DNA of 64,000 nucleotides from Jejuia algarum (GTDB lineage Bacteria > Bacteroidota > Bacteroidia > Flavobacteriales > Flavobacteriaceae), in contig CANMAQ010000014.1 of the NCBI GenBank assembly GCA_947495775.1, forward strand, positions 62,001-126,000, in the 5' to 3' direction. Below the pieces are notes generated by a model. It did no database searches. It saw nothing but the letters and a program-made list of their open reading frames with translations, and was not told the origin of the DNA. The stretch's first letter is position 1. Each line of letters opens with the position of its first letter. Of the stretch, positions 8,820 through 17,786 are shown piece after piece. The position numbers were made by a program, and so were the translations under genes.

Positions 8820-9064
8820 AAGAATTTTAAGTCTTTAATTGTTAACCCAGTTTTTCCAATAGCAATATTAACAGCGTCAGTCCATGGATCAATTTTCACG
8901 TATTGCGGAAGTGCTTTGTAAAATGATAATATTTCCTTATTCTTCGCATGACCAACGATAACTGTTTTTATAATAGGATCATATTTTAATAATTGATTAC
9001 CTAGTCTGGCTTGAGTAAATTCACCAGTTTCATATAATATGTACCACTTTATATATTCTTGCAA
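8816..9064 (-). CDS. Truncated toxin-tip fragment (C-terminal cassette)
   Basis: This 82-residue protein has no signal peptide. Its start MQEYIKWYILYETGEF matches the pre-toxin segment WYILYETNKLEL of the secreted deaminase toxin upstream, and the DNA below this match is identical over 21 bp. The remainder, HAKNKEILSFYKALPQYV then DPWTDAVNIAIGKTGL, is unrelated to the deaminase and looks like a short toxin C-terminus. I interpret it as an orphan tip left by recombination, kept next to its cognate probable immunity gene (CPCC protein). Its activity, if any, is unknown. Confidence 0.55.
   Translation of the reverse strand: MQEYIKWYILYETGEFTQARLGNQLLKYDPIIKTVIVGHAKNKEILSFYKALPQYVKIDPWTDAVNIAIGKTGLTIKDLKFL
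9026..9046. repeat. 21-bp exact match to 10221-10241 (toxin-cassette junction)
   Basis: The 21 bases at 9026-9046 are identical to those at 10221-10241 and in the same orientation. Both encode the pre-toxin segment around WYILYET. The match marks the point where two different toxin C-termini share a common lead-in, the kind of homology used for tip swapping in polymorphic-toxin loci. Confidence 0.75.
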
Positions 9065-9076
9065 AATGTTTTAAGA

Positions 9077-9322
9077 TCACCAATCAATCTCTCCCTCTTC
9101 TCGCATTTTATACTGTAAGACTGCTAGACTGTATCCTAAGTCAAAAACATGGGAAGGCTCATATTTAGTTACTTTTAGCCTACAAAATGGCACTTCGTCA
9201 TAGATAGTCTCAACTATCTTAAAATCTGTCCCATAGAACTCATTAAAATCTTTAACTTCCTTTTCCAAGAGATGAGGAAAGGTAACCATTATTTTAAACT
9301 GTAACTCTTTATTTGACTCCAT
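9077..9322 (-). CDS. Small acidic protein, probable immunity to the deaminase toxin
   Basis: This 81-residue acidic cytoplasmic protein contains FNEFYGTDFKIVETIYDEVPF and ends YKMREEGEIDW. No family is recognised. It begins 14 bp inside the 3' end of the deaminase toxin gene, so the two are translationally linked. The gene directly after a polymorphic toxin is usually its immunity gene. That position is the only basis for the call. A 12-bp gap separates it from the next small gene. Confidence 0.55.
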   Translation of the reverse strand: MESNKELQFKIMVTFPHLLEKEVKDFNEFYGTDFKIVETIYDEVPFCRLKVTKYEPSHVFDLGYSLAVLQYKMREEGEIDW

Positions 9323-10388
9323 CTATTAACATTATTTCTACATTAGGAAACATATCGCTGAATTGCTGTATTACACCCTGACAAGAAGTACAATAAGGAT
9401 TCTCTGACACTATTTTCAATGAACCAGTAACACTTTCTTTTACTTGACCTTTAACTCCACCTAATTTTTTGGCTAAATCATTTAACATACGATATTCAGA
9501 GTCTGTAATACGTTTCCAAGTTCCTGAAGAACCTGTTGCGTCTATAGCATTAAAAATATGTATCTCTTTACGAGCTTCAGCAAGTGAAACACTTTTCCAA
9601 AACTTATTTCCATCAATATTAGCTCCCGATACATTGCCTTCTAAATAACCTAAATTTCCAGATTGCGGCTTCCCTGTTTTGTAATTACGCATCTTGTTCA
9701 ATGCATCTTTGATTTCTTCAACTGAGGCAAGCCTTGATTTTTTCAATGAACCTATCAGGTTTTTGTTATCCGCACAACTTCCTAGTGCATCCACAAAAGA
9801 TTGTTTTCTACTCGCTTTCATTCCATCAAAAACACTTTTAATAGCATCATCACTTACATTTGGATTCGCTTTCTTAAAAGCATCTACAGCATTGATATTG
9901 TCAATATTTCGCAAAGAAGCCTTGCCATTCGATAACACCTTCCAACTATCCACCAAACCATCATCAACAATCTTTTTTAAGTCAGTTGCATTAGGAAAGT
10001 CTTTTTTCAAAGCATCTAAAACATCATCAGTATACTTGCCTTTGAGTGGCTTTAATATATCAGCTAACTCATCCACCCCGTTAGTGAAATTCTTCCAAGC
10101 GTCATAACCACCATGAGCAATAATATCATCTAAAAAATCTTCGGTACTCTTTCCAGATGATTTTATACGATCTATAAGATCTTCTAGTGCTTTTTTATTA
10201 GTAGTGAGTTCTAATTTATTAGTTTCATATAATATGTACCAAGCATCTTGACCTAAAGGGCTATCTCTAGTTATATTCCGCAAGTCTTCACTTTTACGCA
10301 GATCTGAAGCATAAGCTACTTCTCGACACTGCGCATTAGTTGCACAGAAACTAAGAAAGAAAATGATTATAAAAAATAGTCGTTTCAT
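9309..10388 (-). CDS. Secreted toxin with C-terminal nucleic-acid deaminase-like domain
   Basis: This 359-residue protein has a signal peptide (residues 1-19, ending TNAQ). Residues ~25-230 carry repeated helical units with Trp-Lys-x-Leu motifs (DAWYILYE, DAWKNFTNG, DSWKVLSNG), a pre-toxin pattern known from Bacteroidota polymorphic toxins. The C-terminal ~110 residues resemble the deaminase superfamily toxins (XOO_2897-like type). They show TDSEYRMLNDLA with a possible catalytic DSE at 296-298, and ENPYCTSCQGVIQQF supplying the zinc-binding Cys333 and Cys336, then FPNVEI. Known relatives deaminate cytosine or adenine in DNA or RNA. The first zinc ligand is unclear. It overlaps its neighbours on both sides. 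Confidence 0.7.
   Translation of the reverse strand: MKRLFFIIIFFLSFCATNAQCREVAYASDLRKSEDLRNITRDSPLGQDAWYILYETNKLELTTNKKALEDLIDRIKSSGKSTEDFLDDIIAHGGYDAWKNFTNGVDELADILKPLKGKYTDDVLDALKKDFPNATDLKKIVDDGLVDSWKVLSNGKASLRNIDNINAVDAFKKANPNVSDDAIKSVFDGMKASRKQSFVDALGSCADNKNLIGSLKKSRLASVEEIKDALNKMRNYKTGKPQSGNLGYLEGNVSGANIDGNKFWKSVSLAEARKEIHIFNAIDATGSSGTWKRITDSEYRMLNDLAKKLGGVKGQVKESVTGSLKIVSENPYCTSCQGVIQQFSDMFPNVEIMLIDGVK
10221..10241. repeat. 21-bp exact match to 9026-9046 (toxin-cassette junction)
   Basis: This is the upstream copy of the identical 21-bp segment. It lies in the pre-toxin part of the deaminase toxin gene, 1195 bp from the other copy. Recombination between the copies would swap the deaminase tip for the short downstream tip. 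Confidence 0.75.
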
Positions 10389-10957
10389 TACTTTTTAATT
10401 TTATTTTGGATGCTAAACGGCAATTTTGGATTTTCCCAAATGCCGTGAACATAAGTGTTATCCTCTCCATATTGATCTTCTCCAGCACCTCTTGGTTGTG
10501 AAGGATGTGACCAACGCTGAAAATAAATCATTATATATGTATTTATTTTGTTTTCTATGTACACTAAGTAAGCAGGTGATTTATACAATTCATTTACATG
10601 TGACAAGTCTGTTATCGTTTTTTTTCGCCCCATAAAAATAATATCCTTTAATTGCATCTTAAATAAATTAGAAATATACTCTAAATCTTGAAGGTTAAAT
10701 TTATCTTCAATAATTATATCTTTATTAGCTTCTAAAGGCTTAATATAGACCTTAGCGTCTCTTTTATCTAAATCAGGTATATTTCCATAAACCCCCAAAC
10801 TGACACTGATTTTTTCTTTATTTGAATCTAAAAAAACAATTGGGTAGGGTCTTTCCAATTCTTGCTGAATACTAAAAGTTTTTTCTTTAGAAATTGTATG
10901 ATCTGTGGCATCAATCTTATTTAATTTTGCTTGAAACTCTAAAATACTTTTCATCAT
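10388..10957 (-). CDS. Probable immunity protein for the TNT-like toxin
   Basis: This 189-residue cytoplasmic protein has no recognised family. Visible features are a charged N-terminus, a central IIEDKFNLQDLEYISNLFK helix and a C-terminus with YIMIYFQRWSHPSQPRGAG. It overlaps the stop of the 1809-residue toxin protein by 4 bp and shares one base with the start of the deaminase toxin. A gene overlapping the 3' end of a toxin gene is typically the immunity gene, which is the whole basis for this call. It could instead be a chaperone or adaptor. Confidence 0.5.
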   Translation of the reverse strand: MMKSILEFQAKLNKIDATDHTISKEKTFSIQQELERPYPIVFLDSNKEKISVSLGVYGNIPDLDKRDAKVYIKPLEANKDIIIEDKFNLQDLEYISNLFKMQLKDIIFMGRKKTITDLSHVNELYKSPAYLVYIENKINTYIMIYFQRWSHPSQPRGAGEDQYGEDNTYVHGIWENPKLPFSIQNKIKK

Positions 10958-13900
10958 TTACATTTAAATTTGAACTTATCTAACTGAAAGCCTATATCTT
11001 CTACCTCATCAACCCAATTACTGTTACGATAAACGGAACGCTGTAAAATTTCATAATCTATATCCTTTTCAAGTTCATTAAGTTTGACGTTTGATTTAAT
11101 TTGAGTCGCTTTACCTTGAACACGTTTTCCTTCTTTTGTTCTCCAAGGTATCGCTTCACCAACCTCAAAACTAACTCCTTGTGTATTCTTTAATTTAAAC
11201 TTTATATAATATGTACCTTCACTAATATCATCCATAAGCGCTCTCGACGCATAACTATATGGGTAATCTACATCGTACTTATTTTTAGGTACGGGACTAG
11301 CAAAACCACCTCCCAATTTTTGAGACTCAATAATATTTCCTTCCTTATCAACCCTTACTGTTTGAAACCGATCATAAACGACGTTATAATTTTCAATATC
11401 CTTTCCTGATATAACAGTTGGTGATTGTTTAAATCCATTATAAGGCGGCCAACCTCCGTTAATTTTATTTTCATTCTTAAGGTTCTTGTTAAACAAATCA
11501 TATAAATCATCATAATTCCCTTCTGCCCAATGCAAATAAGCATCTTCTTTCAACTTGGTTAATTTATCTCCTGTTATATTCCCCCAACCATACACACTCT
11601 CTACAAATTGTTTTTTTGTTACGCTCGTTGCCTCGAAAGCATTTTCTAACCTCTTAATTTTATTTAAGGTTTCACCACCATTTTTTGCTGCCCTTAATTC
11701 ATCTAATATTTTAGGATCCACCCTAGTTCCCGATTTCTCAATAGCTTCTAAAGCATCTGAAGCTGTTTCTTTAATCGCATTTTTAATTTTACGAGATACA
11801 ATGGCATCACCGCTAAGACTTGCCATTTCTATAAAAAACAAATAAGCTCTTATTTGATCACATATTGAAGCGTTTTCTGGTTTACAATCAATTAAGTTAA
11901 GCATAATACCTGCCGATCCAGACACAAATTCTGATGCGCCAAAAATTATCTTGATATTTCGTAATTTATCTAATTGACTTAATTTTTTAAGCTTAATGAA
12001 ATGCCTAAGTTTTGCTAGGTTTCCAAAACCCGAAAATGTGGTTAGCACATCAAAAACTAAAACACCTCCCGTCTCCCAATTATGTGTTTTATTTTTTACT
12101 TCTAAAGCCTTTAACACAAATAGCGGCACGAGTGCTACAGATGGTTTAAATGCAGCGTTTAATGTATTAAACTTAGTCAAATAAACAGGTGTAAATGCAT
12201 TAAACGTATGTAATAATTCACCTGTACCTGTTTGATATACATAAGGGTGCGTTACTTTATTTTTTAAAGGGTCATAAACATTTATAGTCCTAAATGTTTT
12301 GTCTGCGAAACTAAAATCATAATTATCAAAATAAAAGCCCAAAGTTTTATCTGATTCATAGGGTAGAATCTCAACATCTTCTATGTTATTAAAACTTGAA
12401 GCCTTCCACTGTTTAATTAGAGCTTTTGTAAATAGGGTGAAATTGTCTTCGCCTCCCCAATCATGCATTACATCAAACAAATACCCTAACAACGCTTTCT
12501 CTTCAATATGATATTTGTTGTCTGTTAACCCTTTTATTAATTCATCTGCATTTTTTTTGTTACTCTCATTTATTAATTTAACTATAGCATACTCATAAGT
12601 GTTTTCTATATTATATCCCTCTGTTGTACATCCTTCTTGAATTAATTTCTTTATTAAAAAAAGTATTGTCTCTGATTTTAATAATGAAATATCGTTCTGG
12701 TTTCCTGTATTAATTGTTTTTGTGATTATACGACAATTACTTTCTTCTATTTTCGTTAAATCATTATAACTTAACAGATTTACGGATACATCATTCAGTT
12801 GTTTATCTGCATCTTTAATTAGAAATTCATAATACATTTTTTGGAGTTCAAGTGCTTTTTCTGGAAAAGCTAACTCATTTCTAGAAAAAGTCCCCATATG
12901 ATTACCAAAACCAGCAGGAGGTGTATAGTTACAGAATTTGTTTTTTAGAAAATTATCAAAACCATACCCAGCATTACAAGCATTACTCGCTTCCCATTTA
13001 CCATAGCGCTCCGTTGTATTCTCAATATATTTAGAATATGCTGTTTTAAATTCTAATATTTTATTTCTAATTAAAAGGGTATTATCATTAGGTGTGTAAT
13101 TACCTGATTTAAAAACCCATTCCACTTCTTGAGGATTATACGAATACTGACTCCCCGTTGCTTGAACTTTCAAATCTTTAACACTTGTAACCCAAATTTT
13201 ATTATATGGATAATCCAAAGGTGATTTAATAACACTATTAGTAGTGAAAACAGAATAATTAGAAGCTTTTATTTCAATACCTTTATAACCTATAGTATTG
13301 TTATTATCTTCTACTGCAAATATTATAGCATTCTTTGTGTTTTTAGCTCCTAATACTATCCCATATTTTTCTGGTTCATATTTCTCTTCTTTATTAAAAT
13401 ACCCCTTTAACACCAATGTATTCCCTGTTAAATCTATTACAGCATCAAATATTTTTTCTCCTATTTTAAATGATTTAAGTGTACCAGGAACTATAGTCAT
13501 AAATTCCTTAAATGTTTCTTTATCTTCTTTAAAACTTGTCCCATAATATCCATAAAATGTCACAACATCTTTTACATCTTTTGGCAATACAGTATATTGT
13601 GCTGTAGGTGTTAAAAAAGAAAATGTTTCATCTTCATTCTTACCAAAATTAAGCCTCTTAAATAGTCCTCTAATAGTATGGTTCTCCCCATCTTCATCCC
13701 CTTGAAACAAATACAACTGCAGTCCTGGCGCGTGTATTTTTTGCCAATCCATATGTGTAAAAGCAGTACCAAGGCCATAATCCATTAACAAATCGGTACT
13801 GCCTTGAGAGCTATTGTACTCTGTAAACGGATGTTCTAAACCAAAAATACCATGACCTAACTCATGCGCAATAGTACGTGCTGTATTTGAGGCATTAAAG

Positions 13901-16383
13901 ACAAAGCCATATTGGCGTTTAAGCGGCATAAAGCCTTCTACATCTGTATTCGTTATTTTAATAGCATCTCCTAAAACAAAAACATAATACATTTGATTTT
14001 GTATTGGGTGTTGTGTCTTGTAATGCTTATAAATCGCACGCTCTTCTGGTGTATAATTTGCTAATATATTACTATCGCCTACATCTAATTTGTCATTAAC
14101 ATTTTCTACATCCCATACTGCTTTGTTTATGCTAAAAGACGGAGCTACTGTAATATTAAAATTAACACCTACAGGATTGTATATCGCATTAATCTGCTCT
14201 TTTATACGTTCATCATCTAACGTCGCATTAGCAATTGGCACTATAGTAAGATTAACCTCTTGCTGTTGTAAGTGCCAAATATTCATCTTACCTGCTATAT
14301 CGTAATTTGCTGTAGTATCTTTAGGTCTAACCGTCGCAATTATTTCATCCTTTACAAAATTAAACTGTTGTTCTATTGTTAATGTAGCAGTATTATCTTC
14401 CCAAGTGGTAGGCACTGTTACTCCTTCTTTTGTTTTGAAGATGATATCGCTAGTAGTTTTCCCATTTTTAAGGGTCGCCGTGGCTTCTATAACATCTGTT
14501 TTATTTGGACTGTTAGAGACCGCTTTATACATAACATTGTAATCGCCGCCTCTTGATAATGGAATACTAGGATACTCCTTTACATAATTAGGTGTCGTTA
14601 TAGCTGTTCGCAGCTGGTCTGTACTGTAAAACCCAGAAGGATTAAATACAATTGTTACATCTTGAGATGTTATTGTATTGATAGTACCGTTACTACCAAC
14701 GCCATTAGTGTTTTCTTTGGTGGCTGTACCACCTTCTGCTTCTTTGCCTAGATTGGTCACTTTACCGTCTTCGTCTACCTTCCATTTTTCACCATCTTTA
14801 TCGGTGATAACAACAGGTGTATCTACTTCTATTGGATGCGGATTACTAGCGGCATCTATTAAAATAATCTTTCCGTTCTCATCTACTTTAACAGCCGTAA
14901 CATCTATATTTGTAGCATCAAATGTTTTTACATCGCCTTTACTCCCAAAAACATCATCTATAAGTTCATCTACACTTGCAATATCTCCCCAATTCTTATC
15001 GTAACTGGTTTCTACGGTACCTTCTATCAATTGAAAATCGGTATTGATATGTATGTTTTCAAATTCTACTCGTAGTTTCGTATCTGCTAAATAAGGAACA
15101 GTAATAAATCCCCAACCGCTGTATATACCTTGTCCACTACTTTTAATTTGCTTTACGGTAACAGGAAAATCTCCTGCAACAAAGACCTCGTTTATGCCTA
15201 TATTCTGTAACGGATTTTGGTTGGTGATTTCTATTTCTGGAAGTATTCCACAATTGTAAGACGCAGCAGTTTCTTGTGTTGGTGTGGTAAATTCATAAAT
15301 TTGCGAAAAAGCAAAACCGCCTTGTGGTGTGCATTCACCTCCTACTCTAAATTCATAAGTTTCTCCTGCTTCTAAATTGTAAATTTTACTCTGCTGATTA
15401 TAAGCGTAAAGACTAAACCAATCGTCATCACCATAGCCTTTTTTACGGTATTGAATTTCATAACGCAAATGGTTTGAAAAATCCCATGTTATGGCTACGT
15501 TTTCTGCATTAAGTGCTTCTGATAAAACAAATCTTGGCACGTCACAATTGCCTTCATATTTAAAATGGTAAATCTCACTAAACCCATTGTTTTTAAATAC
15601 AGAAGTTTCGCTAATACCATCACTCACTAATGCGCGTACTTGCCATCCATAGGTTTTTCCTTCTAAAAGTTGAATGTTAGCAGGTCCATATAACAATGTT
15701 GTTGCCAATGTGGTTTCTTGGTGCAATACAGGGCTGTTTAAAAATGCTGCTTGCGGGTCTAAACCTGTATCCCATAATTCTTTTAAAACAAATTCGTATT
15801 GAACGCCTGTAGCATTTAAATGTCTTGGTGTCCAATTAAAAATAATATTTTGAGGGGTTTGGGCTGTTACTAAATCACCACGGTTAGGTACATTTAAAAA
15901 AGGAGGATCATTACTAATTAAAAAAGCAGAAAAACAACTTTTAGTTGAGATGGGGCGTCCTGAAAAGACATCGGTAACTTCAAAACAAAACCTGTAACGC
16001 CCATCAGGTAGAGGTTGATTGTATTGTTGCGGCGTGATGCCTTGAAGGTTATTTAAACTAAAATAAGGACGCAAATCTATATTAGACAAACGTAAATTAA
16101 GGCCACCGTCTAAAAAAATAGGTGCTGCACCAGCAACAACATCTAAGGTCTGTATAGCCAAGCCTTGACCTTCTATAAACATTTTAAGGCGTACTTGCCT
16201 GCCTGTTTCTTGTGCATCTGTTAACAACAGGTTTACAAATAGCTTTTCGGATGTTGTCGTTTGGTAATCGGACAACTTTAAACTATAAGGTGGTATTAAC
16301 TGCGGTGTGACCTGTACAGGGAAAATTTGAGCATAACTTACCCATGTTAAAATTAAAGCTAAATAAATAACGATTCTCTTCAT
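10954..16383 (-). CDS. Giant secreted TANFOR-like protein with HELGH metallopeptidase motif and C-terminal TNT-like toxin domain
   Basis: 1809 residues. The signal peptide ends near SYAQ (residue ~19). Residues ~20-380 resemble the beta-rich N-terminus of Bacteroidota TANFOR/fibronectin-III-type proteins (FPVQVTPQLIPPYSLKLSDY, YGWQVRAL, then an FN3-like unit). A Zn-peptidase motif follows: HELGHGIFGLEH at 840-851 with a Met-turn-like STDLLMDYG. Residues ~1440-1560 hold hydrophobic helices of a pre-toxin kind. From ~1640, GGWPPYNGF, YDRFQ, GGGFASP, SYASRALM and EAIPW resemble the TNT NAD-glycohydrolase fold. No T9SS sorting domain is present. The stop overlaps the next gene by 4 bp. TNT assignment is by motif order only. 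Confidence 0.68.
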   Translation of the reverse strand: MKRIVIYLALILTWVSYAQIFPVQVTPQLIPPYSLKLSDYQTTTSEKLFVNLLLTDAQETGRQVRLKMFIEGQGLAIQTLDVVAGAAPIFLDGGLNLRLSNIDLRPYFSLNNLQGITPQQYNQPLPDGRYRFCFEVTDVFSGRPISTKSCFSAFLISNDPPFLNVPNRGDLVTAQTPQNIIFNWTPRHLNATGVQYEFVLKELWDTGLDPQAAFLNSPVLHQETTLATTLLYGPANIQLLEGKTYGWQVRALVSDGISETSVFKNNGFSEIYHFKYEGNCDVPRFVLSEALNAENVAITWDFSNHLRYEIQYRKKGYGDDDWFSLYAYNQQSKIYNLEAGETYEFRVGGECTPQGGFAFSQIYEFTTPTQETAASYNCGILPEIEITNQNPLQNIGINEVFVAGDFPVTVKQIKSSGQGIYSGWGFITVPYLADTKLRVEFENIHINTDFQLIEGTVETSYDKNWGDIASVDELIDDVFGSKGDVKTFDATNIDVTAVKVDENGKIILIDAASNPHPIEVDTPVVITDKDGEKWKVDEDGKVTNLGKEAEGGTATKENTNGVGSNGTINTITSQDVTIVFNPSGFYSTDQLRTAITTPNYVKEYPSIPLSRGGDYNVMYKAVSNSPNKTDVIEATATLKNGKTTSDIIFKTKEGVTVPTTWEDNTATLTIEQQFNFVKDEIIATVRPKDTTANYDIAGKMNIWHLQQQEVNLTIVPIANATLDDERIKEQINAIYNPVGVNFNITVAPSFSINKAVWDVENVNDKLDVGDSNILANYTPEERAIYKHYKTQHPIQNQMYYVFVLGDAIKITNTDVEGFMPLKRQYGFVFNASNTARTIAHELGHGIFGLEHPFTEYNSSQGSTDLLMDYGLGTAFTHMDWQKIHAPGLQLYLFQGDEDGENHTIRGLFKRLNFGKNEDETFSFLTPTAQYTVLPKDVKDVVTFYGYYGTSFKEDKETFKEFMTIVPGTLKSFKIGEKIFDAVIDLTGNTLVLKGYFNKEEKYEPEKYGIVLGAKNTKNAIIFAVEDNNNTIGYKGIEIKASNYSVFTTNSVIKSPLDYPYNKIWVTSVKDLKVQATGSQYSYNPQEVEWVFKSGNYTPNDNTLLIRNKILEFKTAYSKYIENTTERYGKWEASNACNAGYGFDNFLKNKFCNYTPPAGFGNHMGTFSRNELAFPEKALELQKMYYEFLIKDADKQLNDVSVNLLSYNDLTKIEESNCRIITKTINTGNQNDISLLKSETILFLIKKLIQEGCTTEGYNIENTYEYAIVKLINESNKKNADELIKGLTDNKYHIEEKALLGYLFDVMHDWGGEDNFTLFTKALIKQWKASSFNNIEDVEILPYESDKTLGFYFDNYDFSFADKTFRTINVYDPLKNKVTHPYVYQTGTGELLHTFNAFTPVYLTKFNTLNAAFKPSVALVPLFVLKALEVKNKTHNWETGGVLVFDVLTTFSGFGNLAKLRHFIKLKKLSQLDKLRNIKIIFGASEFVSGSAGIMLNLIDCKPENASICDQIRAYLFFIEMASLSGDAIVSRKIKNAIKETASDALEAIEKSGTRVDPKILDELRAAKNGGETLNKIKRLENAFEATSVTKKQFVESVYGWGNITGDKLTKLKEDAYLHWAEGNYDDLYDLFNKNLKNENKINGGWPPYNGFKQSPTVISGKDIENYNVVYDRFQTVRVDKEGNIIESQKLGGGFASPVPKNKYDVDYPYSYASRALMDDISEGTYYIKFKLKNTQGVSFEVGEAIPWRTKEGKRVQGKATQIKSNVKLNELEKDIDYEILQRSVYRNSNWVDEVEDIGFQLDKFKFKCK

Positions 16384-16385
16384 GT

Positions 16386-17786
16386 TTATCTTTTTTGAAC
16401 TTTAATTACAGTATTAATGTAAGAGTTAGCACCATCTTCTACGAAGTCTTCTATTTTTAGGGCGCCTTTTCGACCATCTTCAGTTTCAAAAAGTACTATA
16501 CGAGGCAAAACTGTACCATCAAAACTTTGCAATCCCGCCTCTGTTTCTTCTAAAATTAAGGTTTTAAAAAAAGTATCATCTGTTATGGCATCAAACGCAT
16601 TAACACTAAGAGATGCAGTGCATTCGCAAGACTCCTGTACATTAATAAATTTAGTGCGCTTTGCATTAGGAATAGCATTAAAAGTTAAGGTTTCTGCTTC
16701 ATCTGGTGTTACGAATTTATTGAATTCAAAGTCTTTATTTAAGCCAAAGAACACAATATCAATGTCTCCGCCATTTGTTGTAGTAACGGCTTCTGAAGTA
16801 TACACGGCTTGTTTTGTTGTTGAAAAAAATGCGCCTATAGTGTTCGTGCTGTGTGCTGTATTAATGCCCAACCTAACAGCATTAAACACACGTAGGTTCG
16901 TATTTGGTTGTACTGAAATAGATTGAGAAATGATTTTGGTATCCTTACCATTAGTAGCTTCCAATTGTAAAGTATGCGTACCAACGGTATTAAAGGTTAC
17001 TGTTGGATTCTCTTCTGTACTTGTTGCTGGCATTCCTCCAGTAAATGTCCACTTATAACTCGTCGCACTAATACTTTTGTTAATCATTGTTAGTGTTACT
17101 GGTATTTGAAAATCGTTAGCCTCTAACGATACTTCATAGTCGAAAGTAGCTTGTAAGTGGGGAGCAACAGAAATAGACCGCTCTACATTTTGGGTTTCTA
17201 AACCATTACTAACTTCTAAATTGATACGATGTGTCCCTGGCGTCTCGAAAACAACTTGGTTGGGGTTTCTGGTAGAGGCTGTTTCTGGAGTTCCGTTTTG
17301 GAATGTCCATTGAAACGCGTTCGCTCCAACTGTCGTATTTGTTAATGCCACCGTAACAGGTGGAAAAAGGTCTCCTATAACGTCTAGGTCGAATCCTGCA
17401 ATGATCTCAGCATTAATAGGCACTTCTAATTCTTTTATTGCCAAATTGCCATCTTGATTTGATGCTTCTAATGTTATGTTATAGGTTCCTGCTTCGGTAT
17501 AAGTTATAGTTCCAGGGTTTCTGTCTGTAGACTGTGAAGGGGTTGCTCCTAAAAAAATCCACTTATAAGTGTCTGCACCTTGTGTTTTATTTATTAATCT
17601 TACTTGAACTGGTACTGAAAAATCGTTATTTAATACCTCTATTTCAAAATCTGTAACTACAGGTATAGCTTCTTCTTTTTCTGCGCAAGAAAAGATTATG
17701 AGACAAAATGCCATCATATATATGCAACGCGTAACAAAAAACTGTCCTTTTAGTGTCAAATTGTAATTATATATGTCTTGTATCAT
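16386..17786 (-). CDS. PKD-repeat lipoprotein
   Basis: 466 residues. A hydrophobic stretch ends in IIFSC, a probable lipobox with Cys34. The true start may be the Met24/Met25 pair, which would give a conventional signal. Three PKD-type beta-sandwich repeats follow (about residues 45-300), each with the Y/F-x-W-x-F core and a DRNPGTITYTEAGTYNITL-type strand: YKWIFLGATPSQS, FQWTFQNGTPETA and YKWTFTGGMPATS. The C-terminal 160 residues are unrecognised and include an ESCECTASL pair of Cys. It overlaps the SprB-repeat gene by 4 bp and is 2 bp from the toxin gene. Likely a surface lipoprotein anchoring or assembling the complex. Confidence 0.7.
   Translation of the reverse strand: MIQDIYNYNLTLKGQFFVTRCIYMMAFCLIIFSCAEKEEAIPVVTDFEIEVLNNDFSVPVQVRLINKTQGADTYKWIFLGATPSQSTDRNPGTITYTEAGTYNITLEASNQDGNLAIKELEVPINAEIIAGFDLDVIGDLFPPVTVALTNTTVGANAFQWTFQNGTPETASTRNPNQVVFETPGTHRINLEVSNGLETQNVERSISVAPHLQATFDYEVSLEANDFQIPVTLTMINKSISATSYKWTFTGGMPATSTEENPTVTFNTVGTHTLQLEATNGKDTKIISQSISVQPNTNLRVFNAVRLGINTAHSTNTIGAFFSTTKQAVYTSEAVTTTNGGDIDIVFFGLNKDFEFNKFVTPDEAETLTFNAIPNAKRTKFINVQESCECTASLSVNAFDAITDDTFFKTLILEETEAGLQSFDGTVLPRIVLFETEDGRKGALKIEDFVEDGANSYINTVIKVQKR

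Noticed and set aside
9694..10107. Plus-strand frame of 137 codons opposite the deaminase toxin
   Set aside because: It mirrors the coding frame of the minus-strand toxin, has low-complexity Phe/Ser/Leu composition and no homology pattern.
8268..16383. Rhs/YD-repeat toxin locus
   Set aside because: No YD repeats or Rhs core motifs were found. The toxin carrier is a TANFOR-like protein and the locus instead links to T9SS-type surface proteins.
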